DNA of 64,000 nt from Warburgia ugandensis (Eukaryota > Streptophyta > Magnoliopsida > Canellales > Canellaceae). This document shows, one piece after another, positions 51,180 to 64,000 of this stretch (its first letter is position 1; each line of letters starts with the position of its first letter). The stretch covers positions 39,807,880 through 39,871,879 of the forward strand of contig CP141132.1 in assembly GCA_035236585.1 (NCBI GenBank), written 5' to 3'. The position numbers were made by a program, and so were the translations under genes. The notes under the pieces are model-generated. The model was not told the DNA's origin and did no database searches. It saw nothing but the letters and a program-made list of their open reading frames with translations.

Positions 51180-54100
51180 TCATAACAATAGACAAGCCAA
51201 ATTGGTGATTGTTAAGTCATTTTTAAGAGTAAAATATTCAAAATACAGATTGTGCATACAATTTATCTTTTCATACAGTCTGAATGTGAAATTGCTTTAT
51301 TTTGTATAAAATAAGATATTTTGTGCATTTTTCTCCTCGACTATCAAAATAGTATAATTAAACCAAATTAGTCATAATTAAGTAATTTTTAAGACTATAA
51401 CATTCAAAAAATAGCGATAAGTATACAATTTATCTTTTAATATAGTTGGAATGAAAAATTGCTTGTTCTTGTGTAAAATTAGATATTTTGTCCATTTTTT
51501 CATTTCTACCCTAAACTTTTGAAATAGTAGAATTCTGCCAAATTAGTGATAATTAAGTGATTTCTAAGACTAAAATATTAAAATTATGGGGATGTGTATG
51601 CAATTTGCCTTTCAATATATTTAGAATGTGAAATTGCTCTTTCTTGTGTTTAATTATACATTTTGTGCATTTTTGTATTTGTACGTAGGACTTTGAAATA
51701 GTTGACCTAAGCTAACTTGGTGCTAATTAAGTCATTTTTATGACAAAAATATTCAAAATATAGTATATGTATACAATTTATCTTTTAATATAGTTTGAAT
51801 GTGAAATTGCTCTGTCTTGTATAAAATTAAATATTTTGTGCATTTTTCCGTAGACTATCGAAAAGTATGATTAAGCCAAATTAGTCATAATCTAGTGATT
51901 TGTAAGATTATAATATTCAAAATATTGTCGTATGTATAAAATTTAACTTTGAAAATAGTTGGAATGTAAAATTGCTCATTCCTATGTAAAATTACATATT
52001 TTGTGCATTTTTGCATTTGTACAATAGACTTTTGGAATAGTAGATTTAAGCCAAATTAGTGATAATTAAGTGATTTCTAGGACCAATATATTAAAAATAT
52101 AGGGATGTGTATACAATTTATCTTTCAATATAGTTGGAATGTGAAATTGCTCTTTCTTGTGTAAAATTATATACTTTGTCCATTTTTGCATTTGTACGAA
52201 GGACTTTCATAACAGCAGACAAGCCAAATTGGTGATTGTTAAGTCATTTTTAAGAGTAAAATATTCAAAATACAGATTGTGCATACAATTTAACTTTTAA
52301 TACAGTTTGAATGTGAAATTGCTTTATTTTGTTAAAATAAGATATTTTGTGCATTTTTCTCCTCGACTATCGAAATAGTATAACTAAATCAAATTAGTCA
52401 TAATTAAGTAATTTTTAAGACTATAACATTCAAAAAATAGCGATATGTATACAATTTATCTTTTAATATAGTTGGAATGAAAAATTGCTTGTTCTTGTGT
52501 AAAATTAGATATTTTGTCCATTTTTTCATTTCTACCCTAAACTTTTGAAATAGTAGAATTCTGCCAAATTAGTGATAATTAAGTGATTTCTAAGACTAAA
52601 ATATTAAAATTATGGGGATGTGTATGCAATTTGCCTTTCAATATATTTAGAATGTGAAATTGCTCTTTCTTGTGTTTAATTATACATTTTGTGCATTTTT
52701 GTATTTGTACGTAGGACTTTGAAATAGTTGACCTAAGCTAACTTGGTGCTAATTAAGTCATTTTTATGACAAAAATATTCAAAATATAGTATATGTATAC
52801 AATTTATCTTTTAATATAGTTTGAATGTGAAATTGCTCTGTCTTGTATAAAATTAAATATTTTGTGCATTTTTCCTGTAGACTATCGAAAAAGTATGATT
52901 AAGCCAAATTAGTCATAATCTAGTGATTTCTAAGATTATAATATTCAAAATATTGGCGTATGTATAAAATTTAACTTTTAAAATAGTTGGAATGTAAAAT
53001 TGCTCATTCCTATGTAAAATTACATATTTTGTGCATTTTTGCATTTGTACAATAGACTTTTGGAATAGTAGATTTAAGCCAAATTAGTGATAATTAAGTG
53101 ATTTCTAGGACCAATATATTAAAAATATAGGGATGTGTATACAATTTATCTTTCAATATAGTTGGAATGTGAAATTGCTCTTTCTTGTGTAAAATTATAT
53201 ACTTTGTCCATTTTTGCATTTGTACGAAGGACTTTCATAACCGTAGAGTTAAGCCAAATTGGTGATTGTTAAGTCATTTTTAAGAGTAAAATATTCAAAA
53301 TACAGATTGTGCATACAATTTAACTTTTAATACAGTTTGAATGTGAAATTGCTTTATTTTGTTAAAATAAGATATTTTGTGCATTTTTCTCCTCGACTAT
53401 CGAAATAGTATAACTAAATCAAATTAGTCATAATTAAGTAATTTTTAAGACTATAACATTCAAAAAATAGCGATATGTATACAATTTATCTTTTAATATA
53501 GTTGGAATGAAAAATTGCTTGTTCTTGTGTAAAATTAGATATTTTGTCCATTTTTCCATTTGTACCCTAGACTTTTGAAATAGTAGAATTCTGCCAAATT
53601 AGTGATAATTAAGTGATTTCTAAGACTAAAATATTAAAAATATGGGGATGTGTATGCAATTTTCCTTTCAATATATTTAAAATGTGAAATTGCTCTTTCT
53701 TGTGTTTAATTATACATTTTGTGCATTTTTGTATTTGTACGTAGGACTTTGAAATAGTTGACCTAAGCTAACTTGGTGCTAATTAAGTCATTTTTATGAC
53801 AAAAATATTCAAAATATAGTATATGTATACAATTTATCTTTTAATATAGTTTGAATGTGAAATTGCTCTGTCTTGTATAAAATTAAATATTTTGTGCATT
53901 TTTCCTGTAGACTATCGAAAAAGTATGATTAAGCCAAATTAGTCATAATCTAGTGATTTCTAAGATTATAATATTCAAAATATTGGCGTATGTATAAAAT
54001 TTAACTTTTAAAATAGTTGGAATGTAAAATTGCTCATTCCTATGTAAAATTACATATTTTGTGCATTTTTGCATTTGTACAATAGACTTTTGGAATAGTA

Positions 54101-54200
54101 TATTTAAGCCAAATTAGTGATAATTAAGTGATTTCTAGGACCAATATATTAAAAATATAGGGATGTGTATACAATTTATCTTTCAATATAGTTGGAATGT
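51180..54200. repeat. Three tandem copies of a ~1,028-bp hexamer
   Basis: CAGATTGTGCATACAATTTA occurs at 51246, 52273 and 53303, spaced 1,027 and 1,030 bp. Other rare markers keep the same spacing: TAGAATTCTGCCAAATTAG, GTTGACCTAAGCTAACTTGG and GGACCAATATATTAAAAAT. The copies are nearly identical over long stretches, so this is among the youngest amplifications in the window. The unit is two A-B-C trimers. Confidence 0.87.
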
Positions 54201-56589
54201 GAAATTGCTCTTTCTTGTGCGTAATTATATATTTTGTGCATTTTGTATTTGTACTCAGGACTTTCGAAACCGTAGAGTTAAGCCAAATTGGTGATTGTTA
54301 AGTTGTTTTTAGGACTAAAATATTCAAAATATAGGTTGTGTATACAATTTATCTTTTAATACAGTTTGAATGTGAAATTGCACTATTTTGTATAAAATTA
54401 GATATTTTATGCATTTTTCCCCTACACTATCGAAAGAGTATAATTAAACCAAATTAGTCATAATTAAGTGATTTCTAAGACTATAACATTCAAAATATAG
54501 CAATATGTATACAATTTATCTTTTAATATAGTTGGAATGAAAAATTGCTCGTTCTTGTGTAAAATTAGATATTTTGTCCATTTTTGCATTTGTATCCTAG
54601 ACTTTTGAAATAGTAGAATTAAGCCAAATTAGTGATAATTAAGTGATTTCTAAGACTAAAATATTAAAATTTTGGGGATGTGTATACAATTTACCTTTGA
54701 ATATTGTTAGAATGTGAAATTGCTCTTTCTTGTGTTTAATTATACATTTTGTGCATTTTTGTATTTGTACGTAGGACTTTTGAAACAGTAGACCTAGGCT
54801 AACTTGGTGCTAATTAAGTCCTTTTTATGACAAAAATATTCAAAATATAGTATATGTATAGAATTTATCTTTTAATATAGTTTGAATGTGTAATTGCTCT
54901 GTCTTGTATTAAATTAGATATTTTGTGCATTTTTCCTGTAGACTATTGAAAAGGTATGATTAAGCCAAATTGGTCATAATCAAGTGATTTCTAAGACTAA
55001 AATATAGGGATATGTATGCAATTTATCTTTCAATATAATTGGAATGTGAAATTTCTCTTTCTTGTGTAAAATTATATACTTTGTGCATTTTTGCATTTGT
55101 ATGCAGGACTTTCGAAACAGTAGACAAAAGCTAAATTGGTGCAAATAAAGTCATTTTTCAGACTGAAATATTCAAACTATAGGATGTGTATACAATTTAT
55201 CTTTTAATATAGTTTGAATGCGAAATTGCTCTGCCCTGTCTAAAATTAGATATTTTTTGTATTTTTCCTGTAGACTATCGAAAAAGCATAATTAAGACAA
55301 ATTAGTCATAATAAACTGATTTCTAAGACTATTACATTCAAAATATAGGGATATGTATACAATTTATCTTTCAATATAGTTAGAATGTAAAATTGCTCGT
55401 TCTTGTGTAAAATTAGATATTTTGTGCAGTTTTGCATTTGTACACTAGTCTTTTAAAATTTTAGAATTAAGAGAAATTAGTGATAATTAAGTGATTTTTA
55501 AGACTAAAATATTAAAAATATAGGGATATGTATGCAATTTATCTTTCAATATAGTTGGAATGTGAAATTTCTTTTTCTTATGTAAAATTATATTCTTTGT
55601 GTATTTTTTCTTTTGTACGCAGGACTTTCGAAACAGTAAACATGCCAAATTGGGGGTTGTTAAGTCATTTTTAAGACTAAATAATTCAAGATATAGATTG
55701 TGCATACAATTTATCTTTTAATACAGTTCGAATGTGAAATTTCTTTATTTTGTATAAAATAAGATATTTTGTGCATTTTTCTCCTTGACTATCAAAACAG
55801 TATAATTAAGCCAAATTAGTCATAATTAGGTAATTTTCAAGACTATAACATTCAAAATATAGGGATATGTATACAATTTATCTTTTAATATAGTTAGAAT
55901 GTAAAATTGCTCGTTTTTGTTTAAAATTAGATATTTTGTGCAATTTTGCATTTGTGCCCTAGACTTTTGAAATTGTAGAATTAAGCCAAATTAGTGATAA
56001 TTAAGTTATTTTTAAGAATAAAATATTATAAATATAAGGATGTGTGTCCAATTTATCTTTGAATATAGCTGGAATGTGAAATTGCTCTTTCTCATGTTAA
56101 ATTATATATTTTGTGCATTTTTGTATTTGTGCGCATGACTTTTGAAATAGTAGACTTAAGCCAAATTGTTGATAGTTAAGTCATTTTTAAGACTAAAATA
56201 TTGGAAATATAGGATGTGTATACAATTTATCCTTCAATATAGTTTGAATGTGAAATTGCTCTGTCTTGTATAAAATTAAACATAATTAAGTGATTTCTAA
56301 GACTATAACATTCAAAATATAGGGATATGTTTACAATTTATCTTTTCATATCATTGAAATGTAAAATTACTTATTCTTGTGTAATATTAGATATTTTGTC
56401 CATTTTTACATTTGTACCCTAGTCTTTTGAAATAGTATAATTAAGCCAAATTAGTGATAATTAAGTTATTTCTAAGACTAAAATATTAAAATTGTAGGAA
56501 TGTGTGTACAATTTATCTTTCAATATAGTTAGAATGTGAAATTGCTCTTTCTTGTGTTTAATTATATATTTTCTACATTTTCGCATTTG

Positions 56590-58920
56590 TGTGTAGGACT
56601 TTTGAAACAGTAGACAAAAGCTAAATTGGTGCAAATAAAGTCATTTTTAAGACTGAAATATTCAAACTATAAGATGTGTATACAATTTATCTTTTGATAC
56701 AGTTTGAATGCGAAATTGCTCTATCTTGTATAAAATTAGATATTTTGTGCATTTTTCCTGTAGACTATCAAAAAAGCATAATTAAGCCAAATTAGTCATA
56801 ATTAAGTAATTTCTAAGACTATTACATTCAAAATATTGGGATATGTATGCAATTTACCTTTCAATATAGTTAGAATGTAAAATTGCTCGTTCATGTGTAA
56901 AATTAGATATTTTGTGCATCTTTGCATTTACACCCTAGACTTTTGAAATAGTAGAATTAAGCCAAATTAGTGATAATTAAGGGATTTCTAAGACTAAAAT
57001 ATTAAAAATATAAGGATGTGTATCCAATTTATCTTTCAATATAGCTACAATGTGAAAGTGCTCTTTTTCATGTTAAGTTATATATTTTGTGTATTTTTTC
57101 ATTTGTACGCCTAACTTTCGAAACAGTAGACTTAAGCCAAATTGTTGATAGCTAAGTCATTTATAAGACTAAAATATTCAAAATATAGGATGTGTATACA
57201 ATTTAACTTTTAATACAGTTTGAATGTGAAATTGCTCTGTCTTGTACAAAATTAGTCATAATTAAGTGATTTCTAGGACTATAACATTCAAAATATAGGG
57301 ATACGTTTACAATTTATCTTTTCATATAGTTGAAATGTAAAATTGCTTTTTCTTGTGTAAAATTAAATATTTTGCCCATTTTTGCATTTGTACCTTAAAA
57401 TTTTGAAATAGTATAATTAAGCCAAATTAGTGATAATTAAGTGATTTTTTAAGACTAAAATATTATAAACATAGGGATGTGTATCCAATTTATCTTGCAA
57501 TATAGCTGGAATGTGAAATTGCTCTTTCTCATGTTAAATTATATATTTTGTACATTTTTGCATTTGTACGCATGACTTTTCAAATAGTATACGTAAGCCA
57601 AATTGTTGATAGTTAAGTCATTTTTGAGTCTAAAAATATTCAAAATATAGGATATGTATACAATTTATCTTTTAATTAGTTTGAATGCGAAATTGCTCTA
57701 TTTTGTATAAAATTAGATTTTTGCGCATTTTTCTCGTAGACTATTGAAACAGTATAATTAAACCAAATTAGTCATAATTAAGTGATTTCTAAGATTATAA
57801 CATTCAAAATATAGGGATATGTATACAATTTATCTTTGAATATAGTTGAAGTGTAAAATTGCTCATTCTTGTGTAAAATTATATATTTTGTCCATTTTTG
57901 TATTTGTATCCTTGACTTTTGAAATAGTAGAATTTAGCCAAATTAGTTATAATTAAGTCATTTCTAAGACTAAAATATTAAAATTATAGGGATGTGTATC
58001 CAATTTATCTTTCAATATGGTTAGAATGTGAAATTTCCCTTTCTCGTGTTAAATTATATATTTTGTCCATTTTTGCATTTGTACGCATGACTTTTGAAAC
58101 AGTAGACTTAAACCAAATTGTTGATAGTTAAGTCATTTTTAAGACTAAAAATAATGAAAATATAGGATGTGTATACAATTTGTCTTTTAATACAGTATGA
58201 ATGTGAAATTGCTCTGTCTTGTATAAAAGTAGTCATAATTAAGTGATTTCTAAGACTATAACATTCAAAATATAGGGATACTTATAGAATTTATGTTTTA
58301 ATATAGTTGAAATGTAAAATTGCTTATTCTTGTGTAAAATAAGATATTTTGTCCATTTTTGCATTTGTACCCTAGACTTTTGAAATAGTATAATTAAGCC
58401 AAATTAGTGATAATTAAGTTATTTCTAAGACTAATATATTAAAATTATAGGAATGTGTGTACAATTCATCTTTCAATATAGTTAGAATGTGAAATCGCCC
58501 TTTCTTGGGTTTAACTTTATATTTTCTGCATTTTTTTATTTGTACGTAGGACTTTCGAAACAGTAGACAAAAGCTAAATTGGTGCAAATAAAGTCATTTT
58601 TAAGACTGAAATATTCAAACTATAAGATGTGTATACAATTTATCTTTTGATACAGTTTGAATGCGAAATTGCTCTATCTTGTATAAAATTAGATATTTTG
58701 TGCATTTTTCCTGTAGACTATCAAAAAAGCATAATTAAGCCAAATTAGTCATAATTAAGTAATTTCTGAGACTATTACATTCAAAATATTGGGATATGTA
58801 TGCAATTTACCTTTCAATATAGTTAGAATGTAAAATTGCTCGTTCATGTGTAAAATTAGATATTTTGTGCATCTTTGCATTTGTACCCTAGACTTTTGAA
58901 ATAGTAGAATTAAGCGAAAT
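56590..58920. repeat. Satellite segment duplicated at ~1.95 kb
   Basis: A run of about 330 bp is almost identical at 56651 and 58604, 1,953 bp apart. Markers include CTTTTGATACAGTTTGAATG, TTCCTGTAGACTATCAAAAA and TGTGCATCTTTGCATTT. Confidence 0.7.
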
Positions 58921-59479
58921 TAGTGATAATTATGTTATTTCTAAGACTAAAATATTAAGATTATAGGGATGTGTGTACAATTTTACTTTGAATATAGTTA
59001 GAATGTGAAATTGCTCTTTCTTTTGTTTAATTATAAATTTTGTGCATTTTTTCTTTTGTATGGAGGACTTTGAAAACAGTCGACAAAAGCTAAATTTGTG
59101 CAAATAATGTCATTTTTAGGACTGAAATATTCAAACTATAGGATGTGAATACAATTTATCTTTCAATACAGTTTGAATGAGAAATTGCTCTGTCTTATAT
59201 AAAATTAGATATTTTGTGCATTTTTTCCGTAGACTATCGAAAAAGCATAACTAAGCCAAATTAGTCATAATTAAGTGATTTCTATGACTATATAATATTC
59301 AAAATAAAGGGATATGTATTCAATTTAGCTTTTAAAAAAGTTGGAATGTAAAATTGATCATTCCTATGTAAAATTATATATTTTGAGCATTTTTGCATTT
59401 GTATTGTAAACTTTTGAAATAGTAGAATTATGCCAAATTAGTGATAATTAAGTTATTTCTAAGACTAATATATAAAAGA

Positions 59480-61060
59480 CTAAGGGATGTGCCAACAATT
59501 TATCTTTCAATATAGTTGGAATGTTAAATTTCTCTTTCTTGTGTAAAATTATATATTTTGTGCAGTTTTGTATTTGTACACAGGACTTTTGAAACTGTAG
59601 AGTTAAGCCAAATTGGCGATTGTTAAAGTCATTTTTAAGACTAAAATATTCAATATTTAGTTTGTGAATACAATTTATCTTTTGAAACCGTTTGAATGTG
59701 AAATTGCACTATTTGGTATAAAATTAGATATTTTGTGCATTTTGCCCCTAGACCATCGTAATAGTATAATTAAACCAAATTAGTCATAATTAAGTGATTT
59801 CTAAGACTATAAGTCCAAAATATAGGGAAATGTATAAAATTTATCTTTTAATTTAGTTCGAATGTAAAATTACTGGTTCTTGTGCAAAATCAGATATTTT
59901 GTCCATTTTTGCATTTGTACCCTAGACTTTTGAAATAATAGAATTAAGCCAAATTAGTGATAATTAAGTGATTTCTAAGACTAAAATATTAAAATTATAG
60001 GGATGTGCCTACAATTTATCTTTCAATACAGTTGGAATGTGAAATTGCTCTTTCTTGTGTAAAATTATATATTTTGTGCATTTTTGTATTCGTACGCAGG
60101 ACTTTTGAAACCGTAGAGTTAAGCCAAATTGGTGATTGTTAAGTCATTTTTAAGACTAAAATATTCAATATTTAGTTTGTGTATACAATTTATCTTTTAA
60201 AACCGTTTGAATGTGAAGTTGCACTATTTGGTATAAAATTAGATATTTTCTGCATTTTCCCCCTAGACTATCGTAATAGTATAATTAAACCAAATTAGTC
60301 ATAATTAACTAATTTCTAAGAATATAAAGGGAAATGTTTAAAATTTATCTTTTAATTTAGTTCGAATGTAAAATTACTGGTTCTTGTGTAAAATCAGATA
60401 TTTTGTCCATTTTTGCATTTGTACCCTAGACTTTTGAAATAGTAGAATTAAGCCAAATTAGTGATAATTAAGTGATTTCTAAGACTAAAATATATAAAAT
60501 TATAGGGATGTTCCTACAATTTATCTTTCAATATAGTTGGAATGTGAAATTACTCTTTCTTGTGTAAAATTATATATTTTGTGCATTTTTGTATTTGTAC
60601 GCAGGACTTTTGAAACCGTAGAGTTAAGCCAAATTGGTGATTGTTAAGTCATTTTTCAGACTAAAATATTCAATATTTAGTTTGTGTATACAATTTATCT
60701 TTTAAAACTGTTTGAATGTGAAGTTGCACTATTTGGTATAAAATTAGATATTTTGTGCATTTTTTCCCTAGACTATCGTAATAGTATAATTAAACTAAAT
60801 TAGTCATAATTAGGTGATTTCTAAGACTATAACATCCAAAATATAGGGATATGTATAAAATTTATCTCTCAATTTAGTTGGAATGTAAAATTGTTGGTTC
60901 TTGTGTAAAATTAGATATTTTGTCCATTTTTGCATTTGTACCCTAGACTTTTGAAATAGTAGAATTAAGCCAAATTAGTGATAATTAAGTGATTTCTAAG
61001 ACTAAAATATTAAAATTATAGGGATGTGCCTACAACTTATCTTTCAATATAGTTAGAATG
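59480..61060. repeat. Homogenised trimers (~510-bp spacing)
   Basis: Three successive trimers share rare variants, including TTTAGTTTGTG (59656, 60171, 60676), CACTATTTGGTATAAAAT, CTATCGTAATAGTATAAT and ACTGGTTCTTGTG. The spacings of 515 and 505 bp match one A-B-C unit, so here the single trimer has been the unit of recent amplification. Confidence 0.8.
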
Positions 61061-63035
61061 TGAAATTTCTCTTTCTTGTGTTTAATTATATATTTTGTGC
61101 ATTTTTGCATTTATACATAGGACTTTTGAAACAGTAGACCTAAGCTAAATTGGTGCTAATTAAGTCATTTTTAAGACTAAAATATTCAAAATATAGGATT
61201 TGTACACAATTTATCTTCAAATACAGTTTGAATGTAAAATTGCTTTATCTTGCATAAAATTAGATATTTTGTGCATTTTTTCCACAAACTATCTAAAAAG
61301 CATAATTAAGCCAAATTAGTCATACTTAAGTGATTTCTAAGACTATAATATTCAAAATATAGGGATATGTATTCAATTTATCTTTTAAAAAGGTTGGAAT
61401 GTAAAATTTCTCATTCCTATGTAAAATTATATATTTTGAGCATTTTTGCATTTGCATCGAAAACTTTTGAAATAGTAGAATGAAGCCAAATTAGTGATAA
61501 TTAAGTGATTTCTAAGACGAATATATTAAAAATATGGGGATGTGTATACAATTTATCTTTAAATATAGTTGTAATGTGAAATTGCCCTTTCTTGTGTAAA
61601 ATTATATATTTTGTACATTTTTGTATTTGTACGCAGGACTTTCGAAACTGTAGAGTTAAGCCAAATTGGTAATTGTTAAGTCATTTTTAAGACTAAAATA
61701 TTCAAAATATAGGTTGTGTACACAATTTATCTTTTAATATAGTTTGAATTTGAAATTGCACTATTTTGTGCATTTTCCCCCTTGGCTATCAAAATAGTAT
61801 AATTAAATCAAATTAGTTATAATTAAGTGATTTCTACAACTATAACATTCAAAATATAGGGATATGTATTCAATTTATCTTTTAATTTAGTTGGAATGTA
61901 AAATTGCTTGTTCTTGTGTAAAATTAGATATTTTGGGTATTTTTGTATTTGTATGTAGGACTTTCGAAACAATGGACTTAAGCAAAATTGGTGATAATTA
62001 AGTCAATTTTAAGACTGAAATATTCAAAATATAGGATTTGTATGCAATTTATCTTTTAATACAGTTTGAATGTAAAATTGGTTTGTCTTGTATAAAATTA
62101 GATATTTTGTGCATTTTCCCCTTGACTATCGAAATAGTATAATTAAGCCACATTAGTCATAATTAAGTGATTTCTTAGACTATAATATTGAAAATATAGG
62201 GATATGTATACAATTTATCTTTTAATATAGTTGGAATGTAAAATTGCTCGTTCTTATGTAAAATTAGATATTTTGTCCATTTTTGTATTTGTACCCTAGA
62301 CTTTTGAAATAGTAGAATTATGCCAAATTAGTGATAATTAAGTGATGTTTAAGACTAAAATATTTAAAATATAGGTTGTGTATACAATTTATCTTTTAAT
62401 ACAGTTTGAATGTGAAATTGCACTATTTTGTATAAAATTAGATATTTTGTGCATTTTTCCCCTAGACTATCGAAACAGTATAATTAAGCAAAATTAGTCA
62501 TAATTAAGTTATTTCTAAGACTATAACATTCAAAATATAGGAATATGTATGCAATTTATCTTTCAATTTAGTTGGAATGTAAAATTGCTCGTTCTTGTGT
62601 AAAATTATATATTTTGGGTATTTTTGTATTTGTACACACGACTTTCGAAACAGTAGACTTAAGCAAAATTGGTGATACTTAAGTCATTTTTAAGACTAAA
62701 ATATTCAAAATATATGATGTGTATACAATTTATCTTTAAAGATAGTGTGAATGTGAAATTTCTTTGTCTTGTATAAAATTAGATATTTTGTGCCTTTTCC
62801 CCCTGGACTATCAAAACAGTATAATTAAGACAAATTAGTCATAATTAAGTAATTTTTAAAACTATAATATGAAAAATATAGGGATATATATGTAGTGTAT
62901 CTTTTAATATAATTGGAATGTAAATTTGCTCATTCTTGTGTAAAATTAGATATTTTGTGCATTTTTTCATTTGTACCCTAGACTTTTGAAATTGTAGAAC
63001 TAAGCCAAATTAGTGATAATTAAGTGATTTCTAAG

Positions 63036-64000
63036 CCAAAAGGTGGTTAGATGTTTTAGAGTAATTAAAATATGAAACAATGGAATTTGTGAGAAATATC
63101 TGCATCATTAGATTCTATGCTCGAAATGGAATCCAACGCCACAAAGAACACTAAAAACGGAGTTCGTATGACCAAGTTATGGGTTTTTGAAGATGGAGGG
63201 TATTTTTATAAATTGCATTTAATTTAGAATGGCTCAAAAATGCAAGGGTTGTTTTAATAACGACACCCCTCCTTCTTCTCCACCGACTTCTCCACCGCCT
63301 TTCCCATCCAACTGGCGCGCTGCACTGCCCTTGTAGTGCGGCACTAGAAAAAAAGGTGGCACCGCCTTTCCTCTACTATAAATTCCTCCACTCCCACTCC
63401 CCCTCCCCCTTCCATCACCGTGATTTCTTCAAACAAATTCGGTTCTCTACCATCTCTGGCAAGGAGGGTTTCAACTGGTGATTCAGGCGAGCAACAGGTG
63501 CTATCTCGGGTTCCCAGGTATGGTCGACTCCCCTCTCCTTCCCTCTCTTCTTCTGCTCCATTTCCTGCAAGATCCTTGCATTATGGCATCCTGGGCATTG
63601 ATCCGAGGTTGGGATGGTCCAGATCGAACCATCCCATCCAAGTTGCCCTGCACACGCGCCAATGATGTATGCGCATGACGCATGACTAGGACACACACCC
63701 TGGGGTGTCCTTTAGACGTGTACAGTGGCGGTTCAACAGGGACAGACATGCGTCCTGGGAACCGTGACCTGCGGGCCCCACATAGACAAATCTGGTTCGC
63801 CCGTTGATGCGCGACACTAAAAATGCAATCAAGAAGGCTATATAACTCCAATCAACGATCTGAAAGAATCGTTACTTTCGTATTTACAACACGGATCTAA
63901 TTATACCATAAAATTTAGGATCATGGGACTGGTCAAGATGACTATAGCCTAAAATCCATAAAGATTTCATGGATCTACAAGATCAACTATGATCGGATCT
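63036..64000 (+). mobile_element. S3: LTR remnant of family L1, continues past the window
   Basis: It begins CCAAAAGGTGGTTAGATG after satellite CTAAG, the same boundary as S1 and S2. It follows the L1 LTR with a TATA box at 63377-63384 and the TGATGCGCGACACTAAAAATG region, to the end of the window. Its satellite flank (about 62700-63035) carries the same diagnostic variants as the flanks of S1 and S2. Broken copy; whether internal sequence follows is not visible. Confidence 0.87.
63377..63384 (+). promoter_or_regulatory. LTR TATA box (S3)
   Basis: TATAAATT followed by CCTCCACTCCCACTCCCC, equivalent to the other L1 copies. Confidence 0.5.

Larger units (their letters stand above)
42936..63035. 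repeat. Satellite array 3: 20.1 kb uninterrupted
   Basis: The longest satellite block, about 118 monomers, starts within a type-C monomer and ends within a type-C monomer at CTAAG. The A-B-C order is recognisable throughout. Local variants include type-A monomers with CAAAAGCTAAATTGGTGCAAATAAA, short B monomers (TATAAAATTAGTCATAATTAAG), and C monomers with TTAAAATTATAGGGATGTGTGTAC. Several sub-blocks are recent tandem duplications. No transposon insertion interrupts it, in contrast to the left half of the window. Nothing coding is supported. Confidence 0.93.

Noticed and set aside
1-63035. CENP-B box or telomere-type repeats
   Set aside because: No match to the CENP-B box consensus and no TTTAGGG-type tandem runs were seen.

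Overview
The window looks like centromeric or pericentromeric heterochromatin of a land plant, most likely a flowering plant; I cannot name the species. I see no intact host gene, tRNA or rRNA. Nearly all of it is one of two things: an A+T-rich tandem satellite (about 39 kb in four blocks) or fossil LTR retrotransposons of the Ty3/gypsy superfamily, mainly a chromodomain-bearing (Tekay/Del-like) chromovirus. The plant assignment rests on the roughly 170-bp satellite monomer, the primer-binding site complementary to initiator tRNA-Met, the long (about 2.9 kb) LTRs and the chromodomain-like residues after the integrase.

Satellite. Three monomer types, each usually 150-180 bp, alternate A-B-C to give a higher-order repeat of about 510 bp. 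They fill 1-10947, 24071-31545, 36056-36419 and 42936-63035. On top of the trimer are longer and apparently more recent tandem duplications with spacings near 1.0, 1.46, 1.53, 1.95 and 2.0 kb.

Retroelement region 1 (10948-24070). This is a three-layer nest. A chromovirus (E1) sits in a type-A monomer with target-site duplication GAAAT. A solo LTR of the same family (E2, minus strand) sits in its 3' LTR with duplication TTATC. A 4.8-kb LTR of another family (E3, plus strand) sits inside E2 with duplication (G/A)ACTG. The order of arrival is satellite, then E1, E2, E3.

Retroelement region 2 (31546-42935). It holds a plus-strand chromovirus remnant (LTR, primer-binding site, gag, protease), a 364-bp satellite island, a solo LTR of a second family, another LTR remnant of the first family, and a minus-strand pol remnant. 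A third LTR remnant of the first family starts at 63036 and runs off the window.

The most notable signal is that the LTR remnants at 31546, 39242 and 63036 share the same boundary with the satellite. They are also preceded by the same diagnostic satellite variant. This suggests that a satellite-plus-LTR composite has itself been copied around the array, rather than three independent insertions.
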